DNA of 12,157 nucleotides, taken from positions 1-12,157 of the forward strand of contig JAURMY010000123.1 in assembly GCA_030830465.1 (NCBI GenBank). The letters run 5' to 3'. This document shows, in pieces, positions 1 to 7,713 of the stretch. Position 1 is the first letter of the stretch. Each line of letters opens with the position of its first letter. The translations under genes and the position numbers were made by a program. The notes beneath the pieces were generated by a model. It was not told the origin of the DNA. It saw nothing but the letters and a program-made list of their open reading frames with translations, and made no database searches. This DNA is from Alphaproteobacteria bacterium. Lineage in GTDB: Bacteria > Pseudomonadota > Alphaproteobacteria > Rhodobacterales > Rhodobacteraceae.

Positions 1-623
1 CAGCGCGCAAACTGGCCGATTTGATCGATCCAAAAAAGGCCATGGCCAATCCGTTTACCCTGACGGAATCGGTGCACAAGGATACGGTCTATGTCAGCGT
101 TGTGGACAAGGATCAGATGGCGGTGTCGCTGATCTATTCGATCTACAGCGGCTTTGGCTCGGGCCTTGCCTCATCGAAATTTGGCATCAATTTCCAGAAT
201 CGCGGTGCCGGGTTCAACCTGACCGAGGGCCATCCGAACGAGGTTGGCGGCGGCCGGCGGCCCATGCACACGATCATTCCCGGCATGTTGAAGAAAAACG
301 GCCGGGTGATCATGCCCTTTGGCGTGATGGGCGGGGCCTATCAGCCGACCGGCCATTCGCGGTTTGTCACCAATATGGTTGATTTCGGCATGAGCCCGCA
401 AATCGCCATCGATTCCCCGCGCAGCTTTTCTTATGAGGGCACGATGGAGGTTGAGCGCGGTTATTCCGATGCGGTGCGTCAGGAATTGACCGATCTGGGC
501 CATGCGGTCACGATTCCGAAAATCCCGTTGGGCGGGGCGCAAGCGGTGTTGATTGACTATGAAAACGGCGTGCTGGAAGGCGCATCGGACCCGCGCAAGG
601 ATGGTTGCGCGCTGGGCTACTGA
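1..623 (+). CDS. Gamma-glutamyltransferase-family (Ntn) hydrolase, 3' part only
   Basis: The reading frame is open from base 3 and enters from outside the window; 206 residues are visible. Members are made as a precursor that cuts itself before a threonine, which becomes the N-terminal nucleophile of the small subunit. Here that threonine is the codon at 84-86 (DTVYVSVVD aligns with E. coli TTHYSVVD). The window therefore holds the last 27 residues of the large subunit and the whole small subunit of about 179 residues. Also visible are FGSG, the small-subunit glycine pair in GVMGGAYQ, and the C-terminal GASDPRKDG. The canonical glutamate-binding residues are changed: the E. coli Asn-Asn-Gln-Met-Asp-Asp-Phe segment reads QNRGAGF and the Ser-Ser pair of PLSSM reads PMHTI. 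This fits the YwrD-like branch rather than classical periplasmic GGT, so the substrate is uncertain. Whether a signal peptide exists cannot be seen. The rhodanese gene follows after 11 nt, so the two are probably cotranscribed. Confidence 0.9.
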   Translation, partial: ARKLADLIDPKKAMANPFTLTESVHKDTVYVSVVDKDQMAVSLIYSIYSGFGSGLASSKFGINFQNRGAGFNLTEGHPNEVGGGRRPMHTIIPGMLKKNGRVIMPFGVMGGAYQPTGHSRFVTNMVDFGMSPQIAIDSPRSFSYEGTMEVERGYSDAVRQELTDLGHAVTIPKIPLGGAQAVLIDYENGVLEGASDPRKDGCALGY

Positions 624-634
624 CAGGGGGAAAC

Positions 635-1033
635 ATGGCGATCACACCGGTAAAAGACCTGGTCGCGGCGGCGCGGGCGCATATCACGATCATTCCCACC
701 GCCGAGGCGATTGCCATGCGGTCCGATCCCGATGTGATGCTGGTCGACATCCGCGATATCCGGGAACTGGAACGCGAAGGGCGCATTCCGGGTGCGGTTC
801 ACGCGCCGCGCGGTATGCTGGAATTCTGGGTGGACCCGTCCAGCCCCTATCACAAACCGGTCTTTGCCCAAGGCAAAAAGATGCTGTTCTTCTGTGCCAG
901 CGCCTGGCGGTCTGCCCTGACGGTCAAGACGTTGCAGGATATGGGCGTTGAAAATGCCTATGATCTTGAAGGCGGGTTTACGGCCTGGCGCGACGCCGGC
1001 GGGCCGGTTGAAAAGCTGCCGCCAAAAACATAG
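635..1033 (+). CDS. Single-domain rhodanese-like sulfurtransferase
   Basis: A 132-residue cytoplasmic protein consisting of one rhodanese domain. Rhodaneses carry sulfane sulfur as a persulfide on an active-site cysteine. The active-site loop is visible as CASAWRS, giving Cys87 and Arg92 in the CxxxxR pattern. The upstream CH2A-like segment is MLVDIRDIRELEREGRIPGA (residues 35-54), and the C-terminal element is DLEGGFTAWRDAGGPV, typical of the family. The ATG at 635 is chosen because GGGGGAAAC precedes it directly and the domain begins within about 20 residues; an in-frame start at 605 would overlap the preceding gene without a ribosome site. It lies 11 nt after the GGT-family gene and converges on hspQ. 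The sulfur acceptor is unknown. A partnership with the GGT homologue, for example in glutathione or thiol turnover, is inference from adjacency only. Confidence 0.9.
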   Translation: MAITPVKDLVAAARAHITIIPTAEAIAMRSDPDVMLVDIRDIRELEREGRIPGAVHAPRGMLEFWVDPSSPYHKPVFAQGKKMLFFCASAWRSALTVKTLQDMGVENAYDLEGGFTAWRDAGGPVEKLPPKT

Positions 1034-1055
1034 GCCGTGCGCTGAATGCGATCAG

Positions 1056-1067
1056 CCCCCGCGGGGG
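1056..1067. terminator. Perfect GC palindrome between convergent genes (weak terminator candidate)
   Basis: CCCCCGCGGGGG is a perfect 12-nt palindrome in the 74-nt gap between the convergent rhodanese and hspQ stops. It could fold as a short C4/G4 hairpin in either transcript. There is no T tract on either side, so it does not meet the usual intrinsic-terminator pattern. The call rests mainly on its location. Confidence 0.22.
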
Positions 1068-1107
1068 ATAATCCCGGTGCAATCTGATTTCTGGCCACTG
1101 ACCGCTG

Positions 1108-1434
1108 CTAGTGCAGCGGGGTATCGACGTGATATTTGCCGTTGTTCAGCATCCCGAACATCGCCGAAACTTCGGGATGTCCAACAGGCTCGCCCGTTTC
1201 GTCGTTCAGAAGGTTCTGTTCCGAGACATAGGCGACATAGTACGAATTTTCGTTCTCTGCCAGCAGGTGATAAAAAGGCTGGTCCTTGCGCGGGCGGGTT
1301 TCCTCGGGAATGGCAAGCCACCATTCCTCGGTATTGGCAAATATCGGATCGATGTCAAAAATGACACCGCGGAAAGGAAACTTCCGGTGCCGGACGACCT
1401 GACCAATCGAATATTTTGCTTCTCTGTGTAACAT
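1108..1434 (-). CDS. hspQ: Heat-shock protein HspQ (YccV-like, hemimethylated-DNA-binding domain)
   Basis: A 108-residue protein, against about 105 in E. coli, so complete. The YccV-like domain fills it: AKYSIGQVVRHRKFPFRGVI (residues 6-25), then DIDPIFANTEEWW, then RPRKDQPFYHLLAENENSYY, where Gln-Pro-Phe-Tyr-His is the most conserved stretch, then AYVSEQNLL. In enterobacteria HspQ is a heat-induced small protein that modulates Lon protease specificity and was also described as binding hemimethylated oriC DNA. Which role holds here cannot be read from sequence. The ATG at 1434 gives the usual N-terminus; a G-rich stretch (1446-1450 on the plus strand reads CCCCC) lies 11 nt upstream, a little far for a ribosome site. 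The gene is monocistronic by layout: it converges with the rhodanese gene and diverges from the AEC permease gene. Confidence 0.92.
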   Translation of the reverse strand: MLHREAKYSIGQVVRHRKFPFRGVIFDIDPIFANTEEWWLAIPEETRPRKDQPFYHLLAENENSYYVAYVSEQNLLNDETGEPVGHPEVSAMFGMLNNGKYHVDTPLH

Positions 1435-1458
1435 GACTGATTACAACCCCCATGAACG

Positions 1459-1487
1459 TTACTAAACCGTCATGAAATGCCTGTCCA
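1459..1487 (-). promoter_or_regulatory. Candidate hspQ promoter
   Basis: On the minus strand TGGACA (1487-1482) and TAGTAA (1464-1459) are separated by 17 nt and lie about 25 nt before the hspQ ATG. The -35 matches TTGACA at five of six bases and the -10 is weak. A CTGTC/GACAG inverted repeat (1481-1485 and 1494-1498) overlaps the -35. I do not see a clear heat-shock sigma-32 promoter, which would be expected if this hspQ is heat-induced. Confidence 0.25.
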
Positions 1488-1530
1488 TAACCAGACAGAA
1501 ACGAAACGTAAAATTCTTGGGAAACAATCC

Positions 1531-2412
1531 GTGTCCATTATTGGGGAAGTACTGCAAATTGTCGCGCCGGTGTTCATTCTGGCCGCCATCGGGTTCGTTT
1601 GGGTCAAGGCCGGGGGGGAATACAGGGTGCAGTTCGTCACCCGCCTGGCGATGACCCTAAGCGTGCCTTGTCTGATCTTTACGGCCCTGATGAAAACCCG
1701 AATAGACCCTGCCGCCCTAAGCGAAGTGGTGCTGGCCACCAGCCTGTGTTACGCGGCGCTTGCGGGGGTAAGTTGGGGCGTGGTCAAGCTGTTGCGGCTT
1801 GAGGTTCGCACCTATCTGGCACCCATCGTGTTTGGCAATACGGGCAATCTGGGCCTGCCGCTGGCCCTGTTCGCCTTTGGGGAAGTCGGCCTTGGCTATG
1901 CTGTTGTAATATTTGCTGTAATGGCGGTCTTTTCGTTTACGATCGGGGTTTGGCTGGTGTCAGGCGGCGGTTCAGTGCGGGCGGTTTTCAAAGAACCGAT
2001 GGTGGGCGCGACTTTGCTGGGCGGGCTGTTTCTGACCATGGGCTGGACCACGCCGGACTGGGTGACAAACACGCTGTCGCTGATCGGTCAGATGGCGATT
2101 CCGCTGATGCTGATCACCCTCGGGGTGGCGGTGGCGCGGCTGCACCCGTCGGGCTTTGTCAGGCCGGGTTTCATCGCGTTTCTCAAGTTTTTACTGGCTG
2201 TCGCTATCGCATGGCCGGTCGGGCAATGGTTCCAGTTGGCCCCGATTCCGTTCGCGGTTCTGGTCCTTCAGATATCCACACCTGTTGCAGTTACATCATA
2301 CCTGCTGGCCGAGAAGTATGACGCGGATTCCGATGCAGTGGCCGGTTTGGTGGTGATGTCGACCCTTCTGTCGGTTGTGACCCTGCCGCTTACATTGTCA
2401 TTTCTATTATAG
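1531..2412 (+). CDS. AEC-family (auxin efflux carrier) permease
   Basis: A hydrophobic inner-membrane protein of 293 residues from the GTG at 1531, with about ten transmembrane segments in two halves. The AEC hallmark FGNTGNLGLPL follows the first half, and the conserved STPVAVTSYLLAEKYDAD lies near the C-terminus. Bacterial members export or exchange small carboxylates such as malate or malonate; the substrate here cannot be told. I prefer the GTG at 1531 because GGGA sits 8 nt upstream and the protein then begins MSIIGEVLQIVAPVF, as AEC proteins normally do. The frame also has an ATG at 1477 (311 residues), but that adds a charged segment (MPVHNQTETKRKILGKQS) unlike the family and has no ribosome site. 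It is divergent from hspQ and 81 nt upstream of the SLT lipoprotein gene. It is not obviously coupled to either. Confidence 0.9.
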   Translation: MSIIGEVLQIVAPVFILAAIGFVWVKAGGEYRVQFVTRLAMTLSVPCLIFTALMKTRIDPAALSEVVLATSLCYAALAGVSWGVVKLLRLEVRTYLAPIVFGNTGNLGLPLALFAFGEVGLGYAVVIFAVMAVFSFTIGVWLVSGGGSVRAVFKEPMVGATLLGGLFLTMGWTTPDWVTNTLSLIGQMAIPLMLITLGVAVARLHPSGFVRPGFIAFLKFLLAVAIAWPVGQWFQLAPIPFAVLVLQISTPVAVTSYLLAEKYDADSDAVAGLVVMSTLLSVVTLPLTLSFLL

Positions 2413-2422
2413 ACGGCGCGCT
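2410..2422 (+). repeat. Stop-proximal 13-nt motif, one of three copies
   Basis: TAGACGGCGCGCT starts with the stop codon of the AEC permease. Near-copies start at the stop of the SLT lipoprotein (3070-3082, TAGGCGGCGCGCT, 12 of 13 identical) and of the rhodanese (1031-1043, TAGGCCGTGCGCT). All three genes are on the plus strand. No function is known to me. GCGC runs are common in such genomes, so chance is possible. Confidence 0.3.
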
Positions 2423-2432
2423 GAATTTTCTT

Positions 2433-2459
2433 TTGATAAGGGGCCGGTCGCGCTAGGCT
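2433..2459 (+). promoter_or_regulatory. Candidate promoter of the SLT lipoprotein gene
   Basis: TTGATA (2433-2438) and TAGGCT (2454-2459) are separated by 15 nt, within the 81-nt gap before the lipoprotein ATG at 2494. The -35 box is good and the CGCTAGGCT -10 region resembles many GC-rich alphaproteobacterial promoters, but the spacer is short. The predicted 5' leader of about 28 nt carries GAGG at 2476-2479. Confidence 0.38.
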
Positions 2460-2493
2460 GTCGAAAAACAAAACCGAGGCAGACGTCGCACAG

Positions 2494-3072
2494 ATGAAAC
2501 CAGCATTCCTTTTGATCTCCATCTTGATTCTGGCGTCCTGCGGCCCGTCGGTTCCGCCGCCGCCGCGCAATATGAATGATGCCTGCGCCATCGCGGCAGA
2601 GCGTCCGCGCTGGCACAAGGAAATGCTGAAGGTCGAGCAGAAATGGGGCGTGCCCGAGCATGTGCAAATGGCAACGATCTATCAGGAAAGCAAGTTTCGC
2701 GGCGACGCCCGCACGCCGCTTGATTTCGCGCTGGGGGTGATCCCGATGGGGCGGGATTCCTCGGCCTACGGCTATGCCCAGGCGATTGACAGCACCTGGG
2801 ACTGGTATCGCCGCGACACCCGCAATTTGAATGCGCGGCGGGATAATTTCGGCGATGCGGTGGATTTCATGGGCTGGTACATGGACCAGTCCACCGAAAA
2901 ACTGAGCATTTCCAAAGCCGACGCGCGGTCGCAATATCTGGCGTATCACGACGGCCATTCCGGCTATGCGCGCAAGACCTACCGGCGCAAGAAATGGCTG
3001 TTGCGGATTTCCTCTGAGGTTGCCGCGCGCGCCGATGTCTATCAGGAACAGTTGGCTATGTGCCGTAAATAG
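2494..3072 (+). CDS. Lipoprotein with lysozyme-like SLT transglycosylase domain
   Basis: A 192-residue exported lipoprotein. The signal peptide ends in the lipobox LASC, so Cys16 should be the lipidated N-terminus; Gly at +2 rather than Asp would favour the outer membrane under the enterobacterial sorting rule. A proline-rich linker (about residues 18-25) leads to the SLT domain. Its catalytic glutamate is Glu65 in ATIYQESKFRGDA, and the glycan-binding signature is YGYAQAIDSTWDWY (residues 92-105), the counterpart of GLMQ...TA in family 1 lytic transglycosylases. Such enzymes cleave the MurNAc-GlcNAc bond of peptidoglycan, giving 1,6-anhydro ends. The protein is short and carries only the catalytic module, without LysM or superhelical domains. 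It appears to have its own promoter and converges with lolA. That lolA, the general lipoprotein chaperone gene, is next door may be coincidence. Confidence 0.88.
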   Translation: MKPAFLLISILILASCGPSVPPPPRNMNDACAIAAERPRWHKEMLKVEQKWGVPEHVQMATIYQESKFRGDARTPLDFALGVIPMGRDSSAYGYAQAIDSTWDWYRRDTRNLNARRDNFGDAVDFMGWYMDQSTEKLSISKADARSQYLAYHDGHSGYARKTYRRKKWLLRISSEVAARADVYQEQLAMCRK

Positions 3073-3076
3073 GCGG

Positions 3077-3110
3077 CGCGCTTTGATCTTCGGCCCGCCG
3101 GGTCAGCGCG
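3077..3110. terminator. Inverted repeat between convergent SLT lipoprotein and lolA genes
   Basis: CGCGCT (3077-3082) and AGCGCG (3105-3110) are exact reverse complements. Inside them GGCCC (3092-3096) can pair with GGGTC (3100-3104) around a 3-nt loop, with one G-T pair. The structure includes the lolA stop codon and ends the 30-nt gap between the two stops, which suits a bidirectional terminator. There is no T tract. Confidence 0.3.
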
Positions 3111-3714
3111 TGGTCTTGCGATTCATCTGCTCCAACTGAACACTGAACAGGGACGCGCCCAGCGTCAGGCCCGTTTCCATGGTGCCGAGGATAATCGTGG
3201 TCTGGCTGCCGGCTTCATCCGTGACGATCCACTGCCGCAACTCCACCGGGTCGGAGGTGAATTTCAGGTCAATATGCCCGATATCCGGGTTTTCCGGGTC
3301 TTGCGCCGTGACGGTGGTCGAGTTCTCGTCCGAGGTCACGCCAGTGATCATATTGGCCCGCGACAGGTCCACATTTTTTTCAAGGATCACCGACAATGGC
3401 GTGCGTTTCAGCGGGAATTGCTGCGGGGGTTCGTTCGATTTGCCGTCGAAAATCGCAATTGCCCCGCCGCCCGCCATCACAAGGGCCGGATCTGGCGGAT
3501 CATATTCAAACCGCATCTGCCCGGGCCGTTTGATATAAAGCGTGCCGGTTGAAATCGTGCCGTCCGGGTTGATCTGGGTGAACCCGCCTTTGACCGTGGT
3601 CATGGCATTCAGGTAATCCGAGATTGCCGAAATCGGTATCGGCCCTTCTGCCGCCGCAGCGGTGGCCAGAAAAGCCGCGAAAACGGGGCCGAAAAGAAAA
3701 TTGCGTCGGTTCAT
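3103..3714 (-). CDS. lolA: Outer-membrane lipoprotein carrier protein LolA
   Basis: A 203-residue periplasmic chaperone that takes lipoproteins released by LolCDE and carries them to the outer membrane. The signal peptide (MNRRNFLFGPVFAAFLATAAAA) ends with an AxA-type site near residue 22. The LolA fold follows: SDYLNAMTTVKGGFTQINPDG, TGTLYIKRPGQMRFEYDPP (residues 56-74), which is the family's most recognisable block, then LSVILEKNVDL and LRQWIVTDEAGSQTTIIL near the C-terminus. Length is normal. The ATG at 3714 gives a standard signal peptide; an in-frame ATG at 3723 adds only three residues, and the longer frame from 3762 begins with an atypical proline-rich stretch. The start MNRRNFLFG carries a twin arginine, so Tat export is conceivable, although LolA is normally Sec-exported. 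It is the last gene of the probable aminotransferase-ftsK-lolA unit, 68 nt after ftsK. Confidence 0.93.
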   Translation of the reverse strand: MNRRNFLFGPVFAAFLATAAAAEGPIPISAISDYLNAMTTVKGGFTQINPDGTISTGTLYIKRPGQMRFEYDPPDPALVMAGGGAIAIFDGKSNEPPQQFPLKRTPLSVILEKNVDLSRANMITGVTSDENSTTVTAQDPENPDIGHIDLKFTSDPVELRQWIVTDEAGSQTTIILGTMETGLTLGASLFSVQLEQMNRKTTR

Positions 3715-3750
3715 AGCACCCATATAAGCGGCCTTATGCCATGGTGGTAG

Positions 3751-3779
3751 GCCGGGCGGCAATTTTCCGGTGGCCCGGC
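3751..3779 (-). terminator. Hairpin in the ftsK-lolA gap (weak terminator or processing-site candidate)
   Basis: GCCGGGC (3751-3757) and GCCCGGC (3773-3779) are perfect inverted repeats with a 15-nt loop, starting four bases after the ftsK stop in the minus direction. No T tract follows, so partial termination or mRNA processing between ftsK and lolA is only a possibility. Confidence 0.28.
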
Positions 3780-3782
3780 GGT

Positions 3783-6488
3783 TTACTGCCCTTCGGGCAC
3801 CAGAATTTCGCGTTTTCCAACATGGTTGGCCGGGCTGACCAGATTGGCGTCTTCCATCTGTTCGACCAGTCGCGCGGCCTTGTTATACCCGATTGCCAGT
3901 TTGCGCTGGATATAACTGGTGGAGCATTTGCGGTCTTTCAGCACAATCGCAACCGCCTGATCGTAAAGCGCATCGTCGCCCGTGGTGTTGCCGCCCAGTC
4001 CCAGAACCAGATCAATCGCGCTTTCGCTGTCGTCATCCGGGCCTTCGACCACGCCGGACACATATTCCGGCGCGCCATAGGACTTCAGATGGTTGACGAC
4101 TTCTTCGACCTCTTCGTCCGAAACGAACGGCCCGTGCACACGGGTGATCTTACCGCCGCCCGCCATATAGAGCATGTCCCCCATGCCCAACAGTTGTTCG
4201 GCACCCATTTCACCCAGAATGGTGCGGCTGTCGATCTTGCTGGTCACCTGGAACGAAATCCGGGTCGGAAAGTTGGCCTTGATCGTGCCGGTGATCACGT
4301 CAACCGATGGGCGCTGAGTGGCCATGATCAGATGGATACCCGAGGCGCGCGCCATCTGTGCAAGACGTTGAATACAGGCCTCAATCTCTTTGCCGGCGAC
4401 CATCATCAGGTCGGCCATCTCGTCCACCACAACCACGATGAAGGGCATGGATTCCGGTTTGAATTCTTCAGTCTCAAACACCGGATCACCGGTGTCGTCG
4501 TCAAATCCGGTTTGTACCGTGCGGCTGAAGTTTTCACCCTTGGCCAGCGCGTCTTTGACCCGGCCGTTATAGCCCTCGATATTGCGCACGCCCATCTTGG
4601 ACATCTTGCGATACCGTTCTTCCATTTCGGCCACGACCCATTTCAGGGCGACAACCGCCTTTTTCGGATCGGTCACAACCGGCGACAGCAGGTGCGGGAT
4701 CCCGTCATAAACCGACAGTTCCAGCATTTTCGGATCAATCATGATCATCCGGCATTCTTCCGGGCTGAGCTTGTAAAGCAGGCTTAGGATCATGGTGTTG
4801 ATCGCAACGGACTTGCCCGAACCGGTGGTCCCGGCGATCAAAAGATGCGGCATCTTCGCCAGATTGGCCACGACCGGATCACCGGCGATGTTCTTGCCCA
4901 GCGCCAGCGGCAGTTTTTGCATGCTGTCGCCAAAGTCCTTGGCGGCCAGAATTTCGCGCAACAGAACTTTTTCGCGGTGCACATTCGGCAATTCGATGCC
5001 AATGACCGATCGCCCCGGCACGGTGGAAACGCGCGCCGAAAGGGCCGACATTGACCGGGCAATATCATCGGACAGGCCGATCACCCGGCTGGCTTTCAAA
5101 CCCGGGGCCGGTTCCAGTTCATACATCGTGACGACTGGGCCGGGCGAGACCGAGGCGATTTCGCCCTTCACGCCGTAATCATCCAGAACACTTTCCAGCA
5201 TCCGGGCGTTTTCTTCCAACGCCTCATCAGAAAGGTAATGCCGTTCAATCGTGACCGGATTCGACAAAAGGCTTAGGGGCGGGCATTCATATTCCGCTAT
5301 GTTTTCTTCAAAGGCCAGTTTGGGCTGGGCTTCGGACGCGGCTTTCTTGCTGGTTTTCAAGGGCTTGGTGGTGCGGTGTTGCACCACGGCGCGGCTTTCC
5401 GGGGTCGGCGGGATATAATCGGTTTTCGGTGCGATCAATGGTTCGCGTTCGGAAAACAGGTTGATATCGTCTTCGTCCTGATCGTCCTCATACTCGGCGG
5501 CCACCAGCGGCGGTTCGGCGCGTAACGGGGGGGCGTCGGCCTTGGGCCGGGATTTCCGGCTGCGGATCACATCGGCGATGCGGGACCGCACGCGGTCTTC
5601 GGGCGGTACCGGCACGTCATGGGCCGGGCCCTTTGCCGAGACCAGTTCCGGTTCAACCGAGGTGACGCTGGGATAGCGGCGCACAAAGCCCTGTTTGACG
5701 GCGGCAAATGCCGGGTGTTTTTGGCCCGCCGGTTCGGGATGGGCGGTCGACGCGGCGCGGACCTGTCCCTGTGGTGCGGCGGGCGCGGATTTGTCGTGGC
5801 GGCGTTCGCGGGCGGCTTGTGCGGCCTGAACCGCTTTGCCACCGGCGCGGCCCATCAGCGAAAGTATGGAGGCATAGGTCAGCACCACGCCGACAATCAG
5901 AAACCGTGTCGCCTTTGCGGCTTCGTCGCGATTGACGCCCAGAACGAAGCCGCCCAGCAATACAATGGCCACGGCTGACAACAGGCTGATGGCCTTGATG
6001 CCAAACACCAGGTCAACCGGGACAAGTTCCAGAATGGCGGCAATCGCGGTATCCCCGAACAACCCGCCAAGGCCAAAGCTCAGACCCCAGCCGGCGGTCG
6101 GCGCATGGGTCGAGGCAAAGATCGACACCAGGGCCACCGCGATGGGCGAAAAAATGATCCGGCTGAAAAACCGGTCGTCACCGATATGGGCGACAAACCG
6201 GAAACCCCAGACCAGGGGCACCATGGCGATGCTCCAGGCGGCCCAGCCGATGGTGACATAAAGCGGACTGGCCAATGAAGCACCGGTTTTACCCAGCAGG
6301 TTCTGCACCGGCGCGTCGGTTTCGCTTAGCCAACTGGGATCGGACGGGGTGTAAGACCCGATCAACATGATCGCCAGCACGCCAAGGCCCAGCATGGCAA
6401 AGCCCAAAAGCTCTTTTCCGCGCTTCTGGATCGCTTCCTGCATATGGGTTTCCAGCAAAGGATTCCGTTGTCTTGACTGATACGCCAT
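3783..6488 (-). CDS. ftsK: DNA translocase FtsK
   Basis: A 901-residue septal DNA pump that moves chromosome ends toward dif and activates XerCD recombination. The N-terminal membrane anchor (about residues 25-213) has four to five hydrophobic segments. A low-complexity linker rich in Ala, Pro, Arg and Asp/Glu covers about 214-400, short compared with E. coli FtsK (1329 residues) but normal for alphaproteobacteria. The RecA-like motor follows: alpha domain about 400-520, Walker A GTTGSGKS at 553-560, Walker B FIVVVVDE at 683-690, and the conserved [13 protein letters not shown] at 722-734. The C-terminal gamma winged helix, which reads polar KOPS sequences, is about 836-901 ([20 protein letters not shown], then LVEQME). 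All motor residues look intact. The ATG at 6488 is preceded by AAGGGCGGGCAGGC and lies 15 nt after the aminotransferase stop, so the two are cotranscribed. Three long plus-strand frames within it are antisense shadows. Confidence 0.98.
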   Translation of the reverse strand: MAYQSRQRNPLLETHMQEAIQKRGKELLGFAMLGLGVLAIMLIGSYTPSDPSWLSETDAPVQNLLGKTGASLASPLYVTIGWAAWSIAMVPLVWGFRFVAHIGDDRFFSRIIFSPIAVALVSIFASTHAPTAGWGLSFGLGGLFGDTAIAAILELVPVDLVFGIKAISLLSAVAIVLLGGFVLGVNRDEAAKATRFLIVGVVLTYASILSLMGRAGGKAVQAAQAARERRHDKSAPAAPQGQVRAASTAHPEPAGQKHPAFAAVKQGFVRRYPSVTSVEPELVSAKGPAHDVPVPPEDRVRSRIADVIRSRKSRPKADAPPLRAEPPLVAAEYEDDQDEDDINLFSEREPLIAPKTDYIPPTPESRAVVQHRTTKPLKTSKKAASEAQPKLAFEENIAEYECPPLSLLSNPVTIERHYLSDEALEENARMLESVLDDYGVKGEIASVSPGPVVTMYELEPAPGLKASRVIGLSDDIARSMSALSARVSTVPGRSVIGIELPNVHREKVLLREILAAKDFGDSMQKLPLALGKNIAGDPVVANLAKMPHLLIAGTTGSGKSVAINTMILSLLYKLSPEECRMIMIDPKMLELSVYDGIPHLLSPVVTDPKKAVVALKWVVAEMEERYRKMSKMGVRNIEGYNGRVKDALAKGENFSRTVQTGFDDDTGDPVFETEEFKPESMPFIVVVVDEMADLMMVAGKEIEACIQRLAQMARASGIHLIMATQRPSVDVITGTIKANFPTRISFQVTSKIDSRTILGEMGAEQLLGMGDMLYMAGGGKITRVHGPFVSDEEVEEVVNHLKSYGAPEYVSGVVEGPDDDSESAIDLVLGLGGNTTGDDALYDQAVAIVLKDRKCSTSYIQRKLAIGYNKAARLVEQMEDANLVSPANHVGKREILVPEGQ

Positions 6489-6503
6489 GCCTGCCCGCCC
6501 TTG

Positions 6504-7682
6504 TTAATAGATACAGTCGCGGATTGCCTGCAATCCCCGCTGCATTTCTTGTTTTTCGGCCACCATTGCGACCCTGATATAACCCTGTCCCGGATTGATT
6601 CCGTCCACATCGCGGGCCAGATACGCCCCCGGTAAGACCTTGACCCCGGTTTCGCGCCACAGCCGGATCGTGGCCGCCTCGCCATCCTCAACCGGCAGCC
6701 ACAGGAAAAAACCGGCTTCCGGGGCCATATAGCCCTGCACATCACTGAAAATCTGATCCGCGATGCGGTATTTTTCCTGATAGAGCGTGCGGTTGGCAAC
6801 CACATGTGCCTCGTCCGACCAGCAGGCCGCCGCGACCCTTTGCAACGGCAGGGGCAAGGGCGCGCCCGCATAGGACCGCAGCCGTTTCATTTCGGTCACG
6901 GATTTTGGCCCACCGGCCACGAAACCCGACCTTAGACCCGGCAGGTTTGATCGCTTGGACAGCGAATGGAAGGCAACGATCCGTTCAGGATCAGCACCGA
7001 TCTCCAAGGCCACCTGCAAAGCGCCGGGCGGCGGGGCGTTGCGGTAAATCTCCGAATAACATTCATCGGCGAAGATGATGAAGTCATGTTTCTCGGCCAG
7101 TGCAAGCAGATCGGCCCAATAGTCCCGTCCGGCAATCGCGCCTTGCGGGTTTGAGGGCGAGCAGACATAAACCACCGCCGTCTGGTCCAGAACCGCGCGT
7201 GGCAGGCGGTCATATCGTGGCAGGAACCCGTCACTGGCGGGGCAGGGCACAAATACCGGCTCGGCTTTGACGGCCGCTGCGGCGACCGCGTAAACCTGAT
7301 AAAAAGGGTTCGGAATCAAGACCTTGGCCGGTTTTCCGTTCTTCAGTTCCGGGCACAGGGCGATGGCGGAATTGAACAGACCCTCACGGGTGCCGTTCAG
7401 AACCATGATCTCGGTCGCGGGATTTTTGGTCGCGCCGTAGCGCCGCTTGATCCAGCCCGAAATCGCCGCCAACAGTTCGGGCGCGCCGTCATTTGGCGGG
7501 TATTGTCCGAATTCGTGCAGATGGGCCGCGATCACTTCGCCGACGAAATCGGGAAAGGCGTGTTTCGGCTCGCCGATGGACATGGCGATTTCCGGACCAC
7601 CGACAGGGTGCTCCGCCAACAACGCGCGCAGGCGCGGGAACGCATATTCAGGCAGGTTCGAAAACCGCTGGGGAAACTGCAT
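6504..7682 (-). CDS. PLP-dependent class I/II aminotransferase, DapC-like
   Basis: A 392-residue fold-type I aminotransferase of normal length. Visible active-site residues are Asn178 in SPSNPQG, Asp206 in FADECYSE (pairs with the PLP ring nitrogen), the Schiff-base Lys243 in SLSKRSNLPGLRSGF, Arg251, and Arg370 in YIRVAMV for the substrate carboxylate. The KRSNLPGLRSGFVAG block and the N-terminal SIGEPKHAFP resemble N-succinyl-L,L-diaminopimelate aminotransferase (DapC) of the succinylase lysine/meso-DAP pathway. That would supply peptidoglycan crosslinking precursors and suits the ftsK neighbour. The specific substrate is inferred, and another amino-acid aminotransferase is possible. GAGG lies 4 nt before the ATG at 7682. 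It is the first gene of the probable aminotransferase-ftsK-lolA unit. The Lrp-family gene is 87 nt upstream on the same strand, with a candidate promoter in between. Confidence 0.93.
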   Translation of the reverse strand: MQFPQRFSNLPEYAFPRLRALLAEHPVGGPEIAMSIGEPKHAFPDFVGEVIAAHLHEFGQYPPNDGAPELLAAISGWIKRRYGATKNPATEIMVLNGTREGLFNSAIALCPELKNGKPAKVLIPNPFYQVYAVAAAAVKAEPVFVPCPASDGFLPRYDRLPRAVLDQTAVVYVCSPSNPQGAIAGRDYWADLLALAEKHDFIIFADECYSEIYRNAPPPGALQVALEIGADPERIVAFHSLSKRSNLPGLRSGFVAGGPKSVTEMKRLRSYAGAPLPLPLQRVAAACWSDEAHVVANRTLYQEKYRIADQIFSDVQGYMAPEAGFFLWLPVEDGEAATIRLWRETGVKVLPGAYLARDVDGINPGQGYIRVAMVAEKQEMQRGLQAIRDCIY

Positions 7683-7713
7683 CTTGCCTCATCTCACAGG
7701 GTCTATTCGCCCC

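Noticed and set aside
1204..1221. Three closely spaced GTTC words resembling the alphaproteobacterial LexA box
   Set aside because: Spacings are 5, 1 and 10 nt instead of the required 7, and the site is inside the hspQ coding sequence.
3741..4787. A 348-codon open frame on the plus strand, plus other long antisense frames
   Set aside because: It lies wholly antisense to the conserved motor part of ftsK, its protein is His/Arg/Phe-rich with no recognisable domain, and it follows from codon bias in GC-rich DNA.
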